The notes: a model not told the origin generated them from the letters alone. 64,000 nucleotides of DNA from Marinobacter salsuginis (GCF_009617755.1 NZ_BGZH01000005.1:62001-126000), one strand, 5' to 3'. Shown: positions 28,627 through 39,072, counted from the stretch's first letter. Numbers and translations are program-made.

Positions 28627-29160
28627 TCAGTGATGCGCCAGTGGATGGCGCCGGGCCGCCCGGATAATGACCAGACCGGCAATGCCGAGCGTCAACGCTG
28701 TAAACTTGATCAACGCGCACAGGGTTGCGGACAGGCTCAGTTCGTCAGTGGGTGGATTGAAGTTGTTCAGCAACAGAATGTTTTCTGTGCCATCGCTGAG
28801 GCCGGCGGTAACGAACAGGGCTCGTATCCATCTTGCAACCATCCGCTCCCTGACTCCCGGACGATCTCGAGTGAAATGCCGGGTAAGATGGATCAGGGCC
28901 AGCATGTAGGCGGGGATAAATAAGAAGTCCAGCCACAGTGAAACTTTCGCCCATGCAACCCCTTCGCCTCCCCAGCTTCGAAAAATCGCGTGGGCCTGAT
29001 CAGCGGTGCCGGCCAGCTGGTAGCTGACGATTCCCTGGGGCGCCGAGGCAGTCTGAAGTGGCTGGTTGACCATAAGCAGGGCAAACAGCAGCACGGCGGC
29101 CACAAGCAAGCTGGCTTTCAGGCTTTTGGGATAGGCGGCCACTCCGTGTGCAGGGTCCAT
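28627..29160 (-). CDS. Hypothetical four-helix inner-membrane protein
   Basis: 177 residues with about four hydrophobic segments (near 17-35, 73-95, 110-125 and 148-168). No family is recognised. It follows hemW with a one-base overlap (the hemW stop and this ATG share a base), so it is co-transcribed at the end of the rdgB-hemW unit. Confidence 0.6.
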   Translation of the reverse strand: MDPAHGVAAYPKSLKASLLVAAVLLFALLMVNQPLQTASAPQGIVSYQLAGTADQAHAIFRSWGGEGVAWAKVSLWLDFLFIPAYMLALIHLTRHFTRDRPGVRERMVARWIRALFVTAGLSDGTENILLLNNFNPPTDELSLSATLCALIKFTALTLGIAGLVIIRAARRHPLAHH

Positions 29161-30326
29161 CAGAGAAAACGCTCCAGCAGGCTGTTCAGGTATCGCTGGC
29201 CCAGGTCCGTTGCCTGCAACCGATCGCTTACCAGCAGCTTTTCATTTCGCAGTTGTTCAAGTTTTACCCCAACTGTAGTCAGGGGTAAACCCGTCCGGCC
29301 TGAAAAAAGGCTTTCATCCACTCCTTCTTTCAGCCTCAGGGCATTCATCATGAATTCCAGAGGCAGATCTTCCCAGGCGATGAGATCGGTGCCGGCAGTG
29401 CGGCTGCCGATCCGGTTCAGATAGGCATCCGGCTGGCGCGTCTTCCAGTATCGCCGGATACTGCTGTCGGCGAGGCTTATCTTGCCATGGGCGCCGGCCC
29501 CCAGGGCCAGATAGTCCCCGAAGGTCCAGTAGTTCAGGTTATGGCGAGAGGCTTTTCCGCGAAGACTCCAGGCCGAGACTTCGTAATCCTGGTATCCCCG
29601 TTTGTGCAGCAGCTCAGCTCCCTGGCGATAGATGTCCCACAAGTGGTCGTCGTCTGGCAGGTCCGGAGGCCGGCTGTAGAACTCGGTGTTGGGTTCCAGG
29701 GTCAACTGGTACCAGGACAGGTGGGGTGGCTCATACTGCAGAGCAGTCTGGATATCGTCCAGGGCCTGCTCCGGGGTCTGTCCCGGCAGACCATGCATCA
29801 GGTCGATGTTGAAATTGTCGAAGCCGGCCCGGCGTGCCGCATCTATCGCCCGATGGGCGGCATCGGTGTCGTGAATGCGCCCGAGGTTTCTGAGATGGTC
29901 GGGGTTGAAGCTCTGGACTCCGATGGAGAGACGGTTTATCCCCGATTCTCGAAAAGCTTCGAAGCGGCCGGCTTCAAGCGTGCCCGGGTTGGCTTCCAGG
30001 GTGATTTCGGCATCCGCCTTGAAGGCAAGTCTTGCCCGTAGTTCCCGGAACAGGCGGTCGTAGAATTCGCCGCTCATCAGGGACGGGGTGCCGCCGCCAA
30101 TGAACACGGTTTCTATCGGTCGGTCGGCGGCAAAGGCCAGATCCTGGTCGAGATCTTCGAGCAGGGCCTCCAGATAGGCAGACTCGGGTATGGTCCCGGT
30201 AAAGGCATGGGAATTGAAATCGCAGTAGGGGCACTTTCGCACGCACCATGGCACGTGGATATAAAGGCTCAGGGGCGGCCTGACCGCGGTTGGCTGCTGA
30301 TCTTCCTCGGGGTTGGTATTGCTCAA
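29160..30326 (-). CDS. hemW: Heme chaperone HemW (radical SAM)
   Basis: 388 residues from TTG 30326; no ATG lies before the first conserved stretch. Radical SAM with CxxxCxxC-type cluster CVRKCPYCDFNSH (Cys spacing 3/2, plus the extra Cys), GGGTPSLM, and the SIGVQSFNPDHLRNLGR segment. HemW delivers heme to membrane proteins rather than acting as HemN. Only 5 bases separate it from the rdgB stop. Confidence 0.9.
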   Translation of the reverse strand: MSNTNPEEDQQPTAVRPPLSLYIHVPWCVRKCPYCDFNSHAFTGTIPESAYLEALLEDLDQDLAFAADRPIETVFIGGGTPSLMSGEFYDRLFRELRARLAFKADAEITLEANPGTLEAGRFEAFRESGINRLSIGVQSFNPDHLRNLGRIHDTDAAHRAIDAARRAGFDNFNIDLMHGLPGQTPEQALDDIQTALQYEPPHLSWYQLTLEPNTEFYSRPPDLPDDDHLWDIYRQGAELLHKRGYQDYEVSAWSLRGKASRHNLNYWTFGDYLALGAGAHGKISLADSSIRRYWKTRQPDAYLNRIGSRTAGTDLIAWEDLPLEFMMNALRLKEGVDESLFSGRTGLPLTTVGVKLEQLRNEKLLVSDRLQATDLGQRYLNSLLERFL

Positions 30327-30331
30327 CTGTC

Positions 30332-30931
30332 TCAGGCCTCGGCCTTGAGCTGATCCAGCAGAATCGTCAGGGCTCGTCCGCGGTGGCTGATGCTGCTTTT
30401 CTCGGATCGGGACAGTTCGGCTGCACTGCAGCCATGCTCCGGTGCGAGGAACACCGGGTCATAACCAAAGCCGCCGCTGCCTCGGGGTGATCTGAGGATC
30501 GAGCCCGGCCAGCGGCCATGGCAGATGATGGGCGTGGGGTCATCGGCGTGACGCAGGTATACCAGTACGCAATGAAACTGGGCGTTCCTCTGGTCGTCTG
30601 GCACGTCGGCCATGGCGTCCAGTAGGGCGTTTACGTTGTCCTGATCGGTCGCATCTGCGCCGGCAAAGCGGGCGGAACGAACCCCGGGACGGCCTCCCAG
30701 GGCATCCACCGCCAGGCCGCTGTCGTCTGCCAGGGCCGGAAGGCCGGTTTCCCTAGCGGCGTGGCGGGCTTTGAGGATGGCGTTTTCAACAAAGGTAACC
30801 GCCGGCTCCTCGGCTTCGTTGACACCCAGGTCGCCCTGGGCAACCGGCGTCATGCCCAGAGGCGACAGAAGCTCCGTCAATTCGGCGATTTTCCCTTTGT
30901 TATTGCTGGCGATGACGAGTTTTTCGGTCAT
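30332..30931 (-). CDS. rdgB: XTP/dITP diphosphatase
   Basis: 199 residues, Ham1 family, removes dITP/XTP from the nucleotide pool. Seen: [40 protein letters not shown] and [23 protein letters not shown], and SHRGRAL near the end. It lies between DUF4426 and hemW genes in the order found in Pseudomonas. Confidence 0.95.
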   Translation of the reverse strand: MTEKLVIASNNKGKIAELTELLSPLGMTPVAQGDLGVNEAEEPAVTFVENAILKARHAARETGLPALADDSGLAVDALGGRPGVRSARFAGADATDQDNVNALLDAMADVPDDQRNAQFHCVLVYLRHADDPTPIICHGRWPGSILRSPRGSGGFGYDPVFLAPEHGCSAAELSRSEKSSISHRGRALTILLDQLKAEA

Positions 30932-30936
30932 AGTGC

Positions 30937-31392
30937 TTAATCGCTGAACAGTGTGTGAGCAAACCGCACCGCCAGGTCCTGCTGGTGTCCGGTAGGACGG
31001 GCCGTGACATTGAAGGTCATCAGCTCACCGGATGAGTACTGGTACTCGGCGATAAAGTACACAGAGTCGCCTTCCTGGATGCGGCGGAACGCCAGGAAAC
31101 GAACCTGCTGGACATCATTGGTGACCTTGCCTTCCACCTGGCCACTGACCGGGGACATGGATCCGTCCTCGTTTTCCTCCATGATGGAAATATTGACGAT
31201 GCCGATGCCCTTGCTGCGTTGGAGATTGTTCGCCTTGGCAACTTCAGGGGCGAGGAACGTGCTGGGCAGGACACTCCAGAGCACCGTGTACTCCCCGAAA
31301 TCTTTCGAGCCAGCCTGTGCCTGCAGGCTGAACAGGCCAATCAGAGCAATTCCCAGAAGGTTACGGAATGTGGAGAAGGTTTTCGCAATCAT
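30937..31392 (-). CDS. DUF4426 secreted protein
   Basis: 151 residues with a signal peptide (about 24 residues, [18 protein letters not shown]). The mature part is a beta-rich domain recognised as DUF4426 by its position and pattern ([23 protein letters not shown]). Function unknown; the gene is consistently found between metW and rdgB in gammaproteobacteria. Spacing is 5 bases to rdgB and 2 to metW. Confidence 0.82.
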   Translation of the reverse strand: MIAKTFSTFRNLLGIALIGLFSLQAQAGSKDFGEYTVLWSVLPSTFLAPEVAKANNLQRSKGIGIVNISIMEENEDGSMSPVSGQVEGKVTNDVQQVRFLAFRRIQEGDSVYFIAEYQYSSGELMTFNVTARPTGHQQDLAVRFAHTLFSD

Positions 31393-31394
31393 CG

Positions 31395-31994
31395 CTATGT
31401 CTCCCGTGTGATTCGGTAAATGGCGATTTCACCCAACAAATTCGGCCACAGCCGCGCCAGCCAGCTGTTTTGGTGCTGGCCGTCGACCACCCTCCGGCTT
31501 TTGATTCTGATGCCTTTCTGCCGGCACAGGGCCTCAAAATCCTTGAAAGTGCACAGCCTTATGTTGGGCGTGTTGTACCATTTATACGGCAGTGCTTCGG
31601 ATTCGGGCATACGTCCGCTCAAAGTCAGTCCCCAACGCAGTCGCCAGTGGGCAAAGTTCGGGAAGGTAACGATGCCTTCTTTGCCAACCCGGAGCATCTC
31701 ATCCAGCACCTTGTCGGGGCGCCGCACCGCCTGGAGCGCCTGGGTCATCAGAACAACATCGAAACTGCCATCATCAAAGTTGCCCAGCCCCTGAGTGTCC
31801 AGGTTCTGTTCGATGACCGCCACTCCCCGGCCCATACAGGTGGTGATGTGGTCCGGGTTGATTTCCAGGCCGAAGCCACTGGCCCCGCGCTCCCTCTGGA
31901 GGAAGTCGAGCAGGGTGCCGTCGCCGCAGCCCAGGTCCAGGACGTGATGGCCCGGCTGAACCCATTGCTGGATGATTTCGAGATCCGGTCTCAT
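31395..31994 (-). CDS. metW: Methionine biosynthesis protein MetW
   Basis: 199 residues, methyltransferase-fold partner of MetX. SAM motif [15 protein letters not shown], then [17 protein letters not shown] and [18 protein letters not shown], a family-specific stretch. It is needed for full MetX activity in studied relatives. Start overlaps the metX stop by 4 bases (ATGA). Confidence 0.94.
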   Translation of the reverse strand: MRPDLEIIQQWVQPGHHVLDLGCGDGTLLDFLQRERGASGFGLEINPDHITTCMGRGVAVIEQNLDTQGLGNFDDGSFDVVLMTQALQAVRRPDKVLDEMLRVGKEGIVTFPNFAHWRLRWGLTLSGRMPESEALPYKWYNTPNIRLCTFKDFEALCRQKGIRIKSRRVVDGQHQNSWLARLWPNLLGEIAIYRITRET

Positions 31995-33139
31995 GCGCCG
32001 ACCTCCCGTGCAACCCGGTCCATGTAGGCGTTGAATATGTCAGTGTACCTCGGGGTCGGAATCAGGAATGCGTCATGGCCCCAGGGAGCATCCACCTCGG
32101 CGTAGCTGACCTTCCGGCGGGCGGCTATCATGGCGTTGACCATTTCCTCGGAGCGGGCGGGCGTGAAACGCCAGTCGGTGCTGAACGACAACACCAGGTA
32201 TTCACAACTGGCCCCCGACAGTGCTTTCGAAAGGTCACCGCCAAACTCGTAGGCCGGGTCAAAATAATCCAGCGCCCGGGTCATCAGCAGATAGGTATTG
32301 GCATCGAAAGACTCTGAAAACCGCTCGCCCTGGTAACGAAGGTAGCTTTCTACCTGAAATTCCGCGTCGTAACCAAACTTGTAGGCCTGGTCACGTAGTT
32401 CGCGGCCAAATTTTTCGCCCATGGAGGCATCTGACAGGTAGGTGATGTGCCCCACCATTCGAGCCAGCATCAGGCCACGCCTTGGAACAGTCTCAAAGTC
32501 GTAGTAGCGACCGTCGTGAAACTCCCGGTCGGTGGTGATGGCCTGGCGTGCCACCTCGTTGAACGCAATATTCTGCGCCGTGAGTCTGGGCGTGGAGGCA
32601 ATCACCACGGCGTGCCTCAGCCGGTCGGGATAATCCAGGCTCCACTGCAGGGCCTGCATGCCGCCGAGGGAGCCGCCAACAACCGCCGCCCAGCATTGAA
32701 TGCCAAGCCGGTCGGCCAGCAATGCCTGGCTCTTGACCCAGTCGCCCACGGTGATGACCGGAAACTCCGGGCCGAAAGGTTTTCCGGTTTCCGGGTTGAT
32801 ACTGTTTGGCCCTGTGCTGCCGTGACAGCCGCCCAGGTTGTTCAGGCTGACAACGAAAAAACGGTCGGTATCGATCGGTTTGCCTGGGCCAATGCAACTG
32901 TCCCACCAGCCCGGTTTCCGGTCGTCAGCGGAATTATAGCCTGCGGCATGATGGTGGCCACTCAAGGCATGGCAGATAAGAACGGCGTTGCTGGCATCGG
33001 CATTCAGGGTGCCGTAGGTTTCCACGACCAGGTCGTAGTTTTCCAGGGTCTGACCACAGGCCAGATCGATGGGAGCGTCGAAATGATAGGTCTGCGGGGT
33101 GACAATCCCGACAGAATCCGCAGGCAGGGTATCAGGCAT
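31991..33139 (-). CDS. metX: Homoserine O-acyltransferase MetX
   Basis: 382 residues, alpha/beta hydrolase fold; acylates homoserine in methionine synthesis (acetyl or succinyl, not decidable here; succinyl is known for Pseudomonas-type MetX). Nucleophile Ser in [12 protein letters not shown], Asp in FSTDWRF, His in WGHDAFL. First gene of metX-metW-DUF4426-rdgB-hemW; 127 bases of leader follow the GTPase gene. Confidence 0.94.
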   Translation of the reverse strand: MPDTLPADSVGIVTPQTYHFDAPIDLACGQTLENYDLVVETYGTLNADASNAVLICHALSGHHHAAGYNSADDRKPGWWDSCIGPGKPIDTDRFFVVSLNNLGGCHGSTGPNSINPETGKPFGPEFPVITVGDWVKSQALLADRLGIQCWAAVVGGSLGGMQALQWSLDYPDRLRHAVVIASTPRLTAQNIAFNEVARQAITTDREFHDGRYYDFETVPRRGLMLARMVGHITYLSDASMGEKFGRELRDQAYKFGYDAEFQVESYLRYQGERFSESFDANTYLLMTRALDYFDPAYEFGGDLSKALSGASCEYLVLSFSTDWRFTPARSEEMVNAMIAARRKVSYAEVDAPWGHDAFLIPTPRYTDIFNAYMDRVAREVGA

Positions 33140-33266
33140 CGGCGCGATTGGTTCCTGGTTCGATCCGTAAGTGTCTGGAAACGCAATGGCAAAGCCATCG
33201 CCAGCCCAGCAGTTTAAAGCCGGGGCGTGATGGCTGCAACCGCCTGAATAGTTGCTCTCGCGGGGC

Positions 33267-35231
33267 TCAGACGGCCCCGGAGATATTCACAACTTTTTGC
33301 TGGATCAGGGTGGGGGCCGGCTTGCGGATCTGGCGCTGCATGGCATCGGCCAGTTCCAGCTGTTTGCGCAGATCGGCAATGGTGTTGGTGAGGCGCTGGC
33401 GCTCGGTTCGGCTGTCCCGGTCATTGCGCACCATGTCGCGAAGGCGCCGGATCTGGTGCTCCAGTAGCTGCTTCTGCTCCATGGAGTACTGCATGATCGG
33501 CAAGAGTGCCTCTGACGGCCAGCGTTCAACGTCGTGGCGAACGCGAGCGTGCAGGGTGCGGGCTTCGCCCACCATGACGTTGAAGAAACGGCGAACCAGA
33601 ACCGACTGTTCGGTCAGAAGGTTCTTCGGGCTGATACGGAAGCGTCGGGCCTTCTTGCGCAACTCACGAATGGCGATGACGTGGCGCCCTGCGCGGAGCG
33701 GGATGGGCTCGAGATGACGGGCCCGGTTGTCCTCGTTGTAGCGACGGTAAATGGCGCCGACCATTTTCTCGGCCAGGTGCCCTTCGCTCAACAGGTTGGT
33801 CAGGTCGCTTTCAAGCAATTCGAAGAACTGGTCCATGGCGCGGTTCATGCCGGCGGTGGTCCAGCTTTTCGACATACTGGTGCGGACACGTTCAGCATGT
33901 TCTTCGAAACGGTCTTCGCTGACCAGTTTCTTCAGCAAGTCACCCTGGGAGTCCATCAGGCGCCGGCTGGAGCGCAGTGTAATCAGCTTCTTGTAATAAA
34001 AGTCGTAGTCTTTCTGGGCGCGCTCTGCCAGCCGGCCCAGCGCTGCCTTGTCCATGGTAACGCCTGCGCACGCCTGGAGTTCTTCCTCCAGGGATTCCAG
34101 CCGGTACTGCATCGCTGCCTGGCTATTCTGGAGCATGCCCAGGAGGTCGTTGATCAGGCTCTGGGTGATCAACTGTTCCTTGTGCATCAGGATGCGCTGG
34201 ATAATCAGTTGCTCAAGCTGGCCGATATTGGATCGGTCAAACAGGTCGCTGTCTTTCCTGACCCTGGCCACCAGACCCTGTTTGGCGGAAACGGGGATAA
34301 CATCATGCTGCCGCATGCCGAGGTGATCGGCGGTGTAGCCACGCACCCGCTCGATTGCCTCGTTGGTGTGGCGTTCACCCTGCAGGTCGTCCCAGAGCAC
34401 ATCGATCTTGTTCAGGACGGCAAAACGACCGGCGCGGTGATCGGCGTGTTGAGTGTCGATATGCTCCTTCCAGATGGTCATATCGCTGGCGGTCACACCG
34501 GTGTCGGCGCTGAGCACAAAGATGACCGCATGGGCCCGGGGCAGCATGCTGATGGTCAGTTCCGGCTCTGAACCCAGGGCATTCAGGCCCGGAGTGTCGA
34601 GGATGCGCAAACCGCGTTCGAACAGAGGGTGACGGATACTGATCTGGGCATTACGCCAGGCCGGCACGAGGACGTTGCCGGGGTTGTTGCGGTCGTGCTC
34701 CAGCATATCCTCGTCGAAGCCCAGTTTCCGGGCTTCATCCGGTGATACGCTTTTCACCCGGGCAACTTCGGCCAGCACTTCCCGCATGATTTCCGGGTCG
34801 CGCTCATCAAGCTCATGCTTTACCCACCGTTCCGGCTGTTTGCGCAGTTGCTGCAGGGACAGGTCTCCGTTTCGGGTTTCAATGGGCAGCAGGAGCAGGT
34901 AGTTCTCGTTGGCGCTGCGATCAAAAAACAGCTCGGTGGGGCACATGGTCGTACGCCCTGCCTGCGAAGGCAGCATGCGCTGGCCATATTCCGAGAAGAA
35001 CAGGGCGTTGATCAGCTCGGTTTTCCCGCGGGAGTACTCGCCGACAAAGGCAATGGTAAGCTCATCCTCAATCAGCAGTTCCAGTCCATGGCGGATACGG
35101 GTGCTGACATCGTCGGAAAACAGATTGTTATCCTGCAGCCACAACCGGTATCGGCCGATCTGTCGGATCAGCTCTTTTTTCCAGTTGTGATAAGCCTCTA
35201 CCTGCTGCGACAGAGTTCCCTGTTGGTTCAT
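33267..35231 (-). CDS. Dynamin-like GTPase
   Basis: 654 residues from ATG 35231, preceded by AAGGA at good spacing; the GTG at 35285 has none. G1 [10 protein letters not shown]3 DTPGL (in [12 protein letters not shown]), G4 NKID are intact. Long helical bundle regions follow, with a coiled-coil C-terminus. This is a bacterial dynamin-like protein of the sort found in gammaproteobacteria (LeoA/CrfC neighbourhood), probably membrane-active; it lacks an obvious paddle helix. It sits between metX and yggT where Pseudomonas has other genes. Confidence 0.82.
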   Translation of the reverse strand: MNQQGTLSQQVEAYHNWKKELIRQIGRYRLWLQDNNLFSDDVSTRIRHGLELLIEDELTIAFVGEYSRGKTELINALFFSEYGQRMLPSQAGRTTMCPTELFFDRSANENYLLLLPIETRNGDLSLQQLRKQPERWVKHELDERDPEIMREVLAEVARVKSVSPDEARKLGFDEDMLEHDRNNPGNVLVPAWRNAQISIRHPLFERGLRILDTPGLNALGSEPELTISMLPRAHAVIFVLSADTGVTASDMTIWKEHIDTQHADHRAGRFAVLNKIDVLWDDLQGERHTNEAIERVRGYTADHLGMRQHDVIPVSAKQGLVARVRKDSDLFDRSNIGQLEQLIIQRILMHKEQLITQSLINDLLGMLQNSQAAMQYRLESLEEELQACAGVTMDKAALGRLAERAQKDYDFYYKKLITLRSSRRLMDSQGDLLKKLVSEDRFEEHAERVRTSMSKSWTTAGMNRAMDQFFELLESDLTNLLSEGHLAEKMVGAIYRRYNEDNRARHLEPIPLRAGRHVIAIRELRKKARRFRISPKNLLTEQSVLVRRFFNVMVGEARTLHARVRHDVERWPSEALLPIMQYSMEQKQLLEHQIRRLRDMVRNDRDSRTERQRLTNTIADLRKQLELADAMQRQIRKPAPTLIQQKVVNISGAV

Positions 35232-35386
35232 CGGATTTTCCTTCTGCGCGACTTCCGGGTATCCCGGTTCAAACGGGGTGCTCACGGGTGACGGATTAAT
35301 TACCGTTAATACTATCCTGTTCTATCTATGTTTGCGGCAGAGCGGCACGGAGAGGATTGGAGGAAGTTGGAGGGTTTTGAGATAAA

Positions 35387-35420
35387 GGACTGCAAAATCA
35401 GTCGCTTGACGTTGCAGTCC
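35387..35420 (-). terminator. Hairpin, possible terminator of the proC-yggT unit
   Basis: GGACTGCAA and TTGCAGTCC form a 9-bp perfect stem with a 16-base loop, 55 bases past the yggT stop. The minus-strand tail (TTTATCT) is a weak T tract. A nearby 39-codon ORF has no ribosome site. Confidence 0.4.
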
Positions 35421-35474
35421 GGAGATTATGGATTTCGTGGCTAAGTGTTACAAAGTGTATATTTGAGACGGGGT

Positions 35475-36059
35475 TTACATACCCAGCCCGATAGAGCCAA
35501 GGCCTGCGGCCATTTTCATATGCTCAATCACCACCGAAATTACGTTCAGAATCAGGAACACAATAATGGGTGACAGGTCCAGACCGCCCATGGAGGGCAT
35601 GATATTGCGCACTGGGCGCATCACCGGTTCCGTGATCTGGGCGACCAGCTGAATCGCCGGGTGGCCGCTGCCGGGAGCTATCCAGCTGACGACCACCACC
35701 GCAATCACTGACCAGAAGTAGATCTTTACGATCAGGTCAAGAACGTTCAGCACGGCCCATACGAGCAGAGTGATCGGATTCACGGCGGGGATGCCGCCAT
35801 TCAGGGCAACCAGTATCAGGAAGAAAGTGATGCCCTGGATGATGACCGCAAGCACCAGCGAAGCGCCATCCACACCGCCCCAGCCGGGAATGAAGCGGCG
35901 CAGCGGACGCAGCGGCGGATTGGTGGCCTTGACCACGAATTGTGAGATCGGATTATAGAAGTCTGCCCGGGCCAGTTGCAGCAGGAACCGGAGCAGCACA
36001 ATGGTCATGTAGAAGGTGGATGCGATCAGCAGGATGGTAATCAGAATGTCTGCCAGCAT
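35475..36059 (-). CDS. yggT: YggT-family membrane protein
   Basis: 194 residues, two YGGT repeats, each with hydrophobic helices (ADILITILLIASTFYMTIVL; LLVWAVLNVLDLIVKIYFWS) and conserved FYNPISQFVVKATNP and PVRNIMPSMGGLDLSPI loops. Inner-membrane protein of uncertain role, likely osmotic or division linked. The gene follows proC by 22 bases. Confidence 0.9.
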   Translation of the reverse strand: MLADILITILLIASTFYMTIVLLRFLLQLARADFYNPISQFVVKATNPPLRPLRRFIPGWGGVDGASLVLAVIIQGITFFLILVALNGGIPAVNPITLLVWAVLNVLDLIVKIYFWSVIAVVVVSWIAPGSGHPAIQLVAQITEPVMRPVRNIMPSMGGLDLSPIIVFLILNVISVVIEHMKMAAGLGSIGLGM

Positions 36060-36081
36060 GAAGCCGTGTCTCCGTTATCGG

Positions 36082-36915
36082 TTACTGTTTGCCTGCCAGT
36101 TCTTTGGCCATTTCTTCCGAGCGTTTGAACGCTGCTTTGTAGGCTTTGGATACCAGCTCGCGCATCCCACCTTCCTCAAAGGTGTTGATTGCCTGCTCGG
36201 TCGTTCCGCCGGGAGACATCACGTTGCGCTTGAGTTGGCCGGGGTCGTGCTCGCTTCTCGCGGCCATTTCGGCGGCTCCTGCCATGGTCTGGATGGCCAG
36301 TTCTCGCGCGGTTCCGGCAGCAATGCCTGCTTCGGTGGCAGTCTCTTCAAGCGCCTCGAGCATCAGGAAAAAATAGGCCGGGCCGCTACCGGAGAGAGCG
36401 GTAACCGCATGGAGCAGGTTCTCGTCCTCAACCCAGAGCGCTGAACCGATGCTTTCGAACACCGATTCCACCATTTTCTTCTGTTTGTCTTTCACCTCTG
36501 CGTTGGCGAACAGGCCCGCGGCCCCTTTGCCAACGAGGGAGGGTGTGTTGGGCATGACACGGACCAACGGCAGCCCGCCTCCCAGCCAGCCGTCCAGTGT
36601 GTCAGCTGTCAGTCCGGCGGCAATGGATACCATGAGGGGGCGTGTATTTTGAACGACCGGCGCGATATCGCGACAGACATCCGCCATTACCTGAGGTTTT
36701 ACCGCGAGAACCACCATGTCGGCCTGCTGGGCGCAGTAGCGGTTGTCTGTCGTTACGCTCACGCCGAAGCGCTTGCGGATTTTTTGAAGGTGCGCGTCAT
36801 CCGGCGCGCTCACCCAGATATTGCCGGCCTGATAGCCGTTATCCAGCATACCGCCAATGATGGCGCTGGCCATGTTGCCGGCACCAATAAAAGAAATGGT
36901 TGGTGATGTGCTCAA
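36082..36915 (-). CDS. proC: Pyrroline-5-carboxylate reductase
   Basis: 277 residues, last step of proline synthesis. TTG start at 36915 with GGGGAG at optimal spacing. Rossmann loop FIGAGNMASAIIGGM, then VLAVKPQVMADV and the C-terminal substrate motif SGSGPAYFFLMLEALEE and VMSPGGTTEQAIN. Part of yggS-proC-yggT. Confidence 0.94.
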   Translation of the reverse strand: MSTSPTISFIGAGNMASAIIGGMLDNGYQAGNIWVSAPDDAHLQKIRKRFGVSVTTDNRYCAQQADMVVLAVKPQVMADVCRDIAPVVQNTRPLMVSIAAGLTADTLDGWLGGGLPLVRVMPNTPSLVGKGAAGLFANAEVKDKQKKMVESVFESIGSALWVEDENLLHAVTALSGSGPAYFFLMLEALEETATEAGIAAGTARELAIQTMAGAAEMAARSEHDPGQLKRNVMSPGGTTEQAINTFEEGGMRELVSKAYKAAFKRSEEMAKELAGKQ

Positions 36916-36976
36916 GGTTAACTCCCCGGTTGATCGTTTTAACGTCCGGTCCTGATCATAGCAGGAACCGGCAGAT

Positions 36977-37681
36977 TCAGCGCTTTACTGGGCGTTGGCC
37001 GAAAAGTGCGGTGCCGACCCGTACCCAGGTGGCGCCCTCCGCAATAGCAACTTCCAGGTCGCCGGACATTCCCATGGACAGCGTGTCAAGCGGCCCGGCG
37101 TCGGGATGATCTGCCCTCAGTTGCTTCAGGGTATTGGCCAGCTTCCGGAAGCTGGCTCTCAACCCGGATTCGGGCTGATCCGGATCCGGAATGGCCATCA
37201 ACCCTCTCAATGTAAGGTTTGGCAGTTCGCCGATCTCAGCCACCAGGTCCGGCAACTCCCCAAGCGTGCACCCGGATTTGCTGTCCTCTTCATTAATATT
37301 GACCTGAAGGCAGATATTCAATGGTGGCAGTGCAGGGTCACGCTGTTCGCTGAGGCGACGGGCAATCTTGAGGCGGTCGACGCTGTGCACCCAACTGAAG
37401 GCAGAAGCCATCTGCCGGGTTTTGTTGGACTGGATCGGGCCGATGAAATGCCACTCCAGGCCATTAAGGTCAGACAGCGCCTCGATCTTTTCCAGGGCTT
37501 CCTGCAGGTAGTTCTCCCCAAAGGCATGCTGACCGGCCGCGAAGGCTTCCCGCAGATCTTCCGGCGGTCGGGTTTTACTCACGGCGAGCAAATGCACAGC
37601 CCCCGGCTCGCGCCCAGCCTGCAATGTTGCTTTTTGTATGCGTCGGGTTACGCTCCCGATGTTGTCTGCTATGCTGCTCAT
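36977..37681 (-). CDS. yggS: PLP homeostasis protein YggS
   Basis: 234 residues from ATG 37681. PLP-binding barrel of alanine racemase fold III without racemase activity: PLP Lys in LLAVSKTRPPEDLREAF, GENYLQEALEKI, HFIGPIQSNKTR, and SMGMSGDLEVAIAEGATWVRVGTALFG at the end. Divergent from pilT, as in Pseudomonas. Confidence 0.93.
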   Translation of the reverse strand: MSSIADNIGSVTRRIQKATLQAGREPGAVHLLAVSKTRPPEDLREAFAAGQHAFGENYLQEALEKIEALSDLNGLEWHFIGPIQSNKTRQMASAFSWVHSVDRLKIARRLSEQRDPALPPLNICLQVNINEEDSKSGCTLGELPDLVAEIGELPNLTLRGLMAIPDPDQPESGLRASFRKLANTLKQLRADHPDAGPLDTLSMGMSGDLEVAIAEGATWVRVGTALFGQRPVKR

Positions 37682-37821
37682 AGTGTGAGATTGCCACGCT
37701 CGGTATGTCACTTGTACGGTGACACGTTACCCGCAGGTCACTGAAATGCCAAGTGAACCGCGCCGGGGCCCCGCCGGGCGGAAGCTACCAGGATAAAAGA
37801 AAAAGCCTTCCGAGGATTCCT

Positions 37822-38856
37822 ATGGATATTACTGAACTGCTTGCCTTTTCGGCGAAACAGGGCGCGTCTGACTTGCACCTCTCTGCCGGCCTCCCCCCTA
37901 TGATTCGTGTTGATGGTGATGTGCGTCGCATCAATCTGCCGCCCATGGAGCACAAAGAGGTCCACGGGCTGATCTACGACATCATGAACGACAAGCAGCG
38001 CAAGGACTACGAGGAATTCCTGGAAACCGACTTTTCCTTCGAAGTGCCCGGTGTTGCCCGTTTCCGTGTTAACGCCTTTAACCAGAACCGTGGCGCTGGT
38101 GCCGTGTTCCGGACCATCCCTTCCAAGGTGTTGACCATGGAAGACCTGGGTATGGGGCAGGTGTTCAAGGATATTTCGTCGGTGCCTCGCGGCCTGGTGC
38201 TGGTAACCGGTCCTACGGGTTCCGGTAAGTCCACTACCCTGGCGGCGATGATGGACTACATCAACGACACCCGGTACGAGCACATCCTCACCATCGAGGA
38301 CCCCATCGAATTCGTGCACGACTCCAAGAAGTGCCTGGTCAACCAGCGGGAAGTTCACAGGGATACCCTCGGCTTCAACGAAGCACTGCGTTCAGCCCTG
38401 CGGGAAGACCCCGACATCATCCTGGTTGGTGAGCTTCGGGATCTGGAAACCATCCGCCTGGCACTGACGGCCGCGGAAACCGGCCACCTCGTATTCGGCA
38501 CCCTGCACACCACCTCCGCTGCCAAGACCATCGACCGTGTGGTCGACGTGTTCCCGGCGGAGGAAAAGTCCATGGTTCGGTCGATGCTGTCCGAATCCCT
38601 GCAGGCGGTTATCTCCCAGACCCTGATGAAGAAAATGGGCGGCGGTCGGATTGCGGCTCACGAGATCATGATTGGCACCTCGGCGATCCGGAACCTGATC
38701 CGGGAAGACAAGATCGCCCAGATGTATTCGTCGATCCAGACCGGCGGTTCTCTGGGTATGCAGACCCTCGACCAGTGCCTGGAGCGGCTGCTGCAGAAGG
38801 GCCTTATTTCCCGTGAAGCAGCGCGGGCCAAGGCCAAGATGCCTGATAACTTTTAA
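37822..38856 (+). CDS. pilT: Type IV pilus retraction ATPase PilT
   Basis: 344 residues from ATG 37822. Hexameric ATPase at the pilus base that retracts the fibre. Walker A GPTGSGKSTTLAAM, Asp box LTIEDPIEFVHDS, Walker B with GELRDLETIRLALTAAETGHLV, and the C-terminal AIRNLIREDKIAQM (AIRNLIRE is diagnostic for PilT). pilU follows after 216 bases, a gap that holds a long palindromic element. Confidence 0.96.
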   Translation: MDITELLAFSAKQGASDLHLSAGLPPMIRVDGDVRRINLPPMEHKEVHGLIYDIMNDKQRKDYEEFLETDFSFEVPGVARFRVNAFNQNRGAGAVFRTIPSKVLTMEDLGMGQVFKDISSVPRGLVLVTGPTGSGKSTTLAAMMDYINDTRYEHILTIEDPIEFVHDSKKCLVNQREVHRDTLGFNEALRSALREDPDIILVGELRDLETIRLALTAAETGHLVFGTLHTTSAAKTIDRVVDVFPAEEKSMVRSMLSESLQAVISQTLMKKMGGGRIAAHEIMIGTSAIRNLIREDKIAQMYSSIQTGGSLGMQTLDQCLERLLQKGLISREAARAKAKMPDNF

Positions 38857-38932
38857 TTGGATTGCTCCCGGCCGTGTCGTTGGTGCCAGGAGCAGACGGG
38901 GAATTCATAAGACTCCCCGAATATAGTTTGAC

Positions 38933-39040
38933 GGGTGGGGCGGGTTCCGCTTCCCGGGACTGTCTGCAGCATGGATGCTGCAGTCAAGCGTACATGGACG
39001 TATTCACAGCGTGTCCCGGGAAGCGGAACCCGCCCCACCC
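38933..39040 (+). repeat. Three-stem palindromic element, copy 1
   Basis: Outer arms 38933-38960 and 39013-39040 are exact 28-base reverse complements (ends GGGTGGGGCGGG / CCCGCCCCACCC). Inside are two small stems: CTGCAGCA-tgga-TGCTGCAG, and one around ACATGGACGT. Conserved flanks GGGAC-GTCT and CAGCGTGTCCC recur in copy 2 at 48927-49028. It ends 33 bases before the pilU start, inside the likely pilTU transcript. Confidence 0.75.
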
Positions 39041-39072
39041 AAGCACCAAACGATGAAGATTGGGTACAAAAA

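Noticed and set aside
35328..35447. 39-codon ORF between the GTPase and yggT genes
   Set aside because: No ribosome site, composition like the surrounding spacer, and it runs through a hairpin.
38862..39056. Short ORF running through palindromic copy 1 (contains YMDVFTACPGK)
   Set aside because: The sequence is explained by the structured repeat; the similar peptide in copy 2 only reflects the shared junction bases. No ribosome site.
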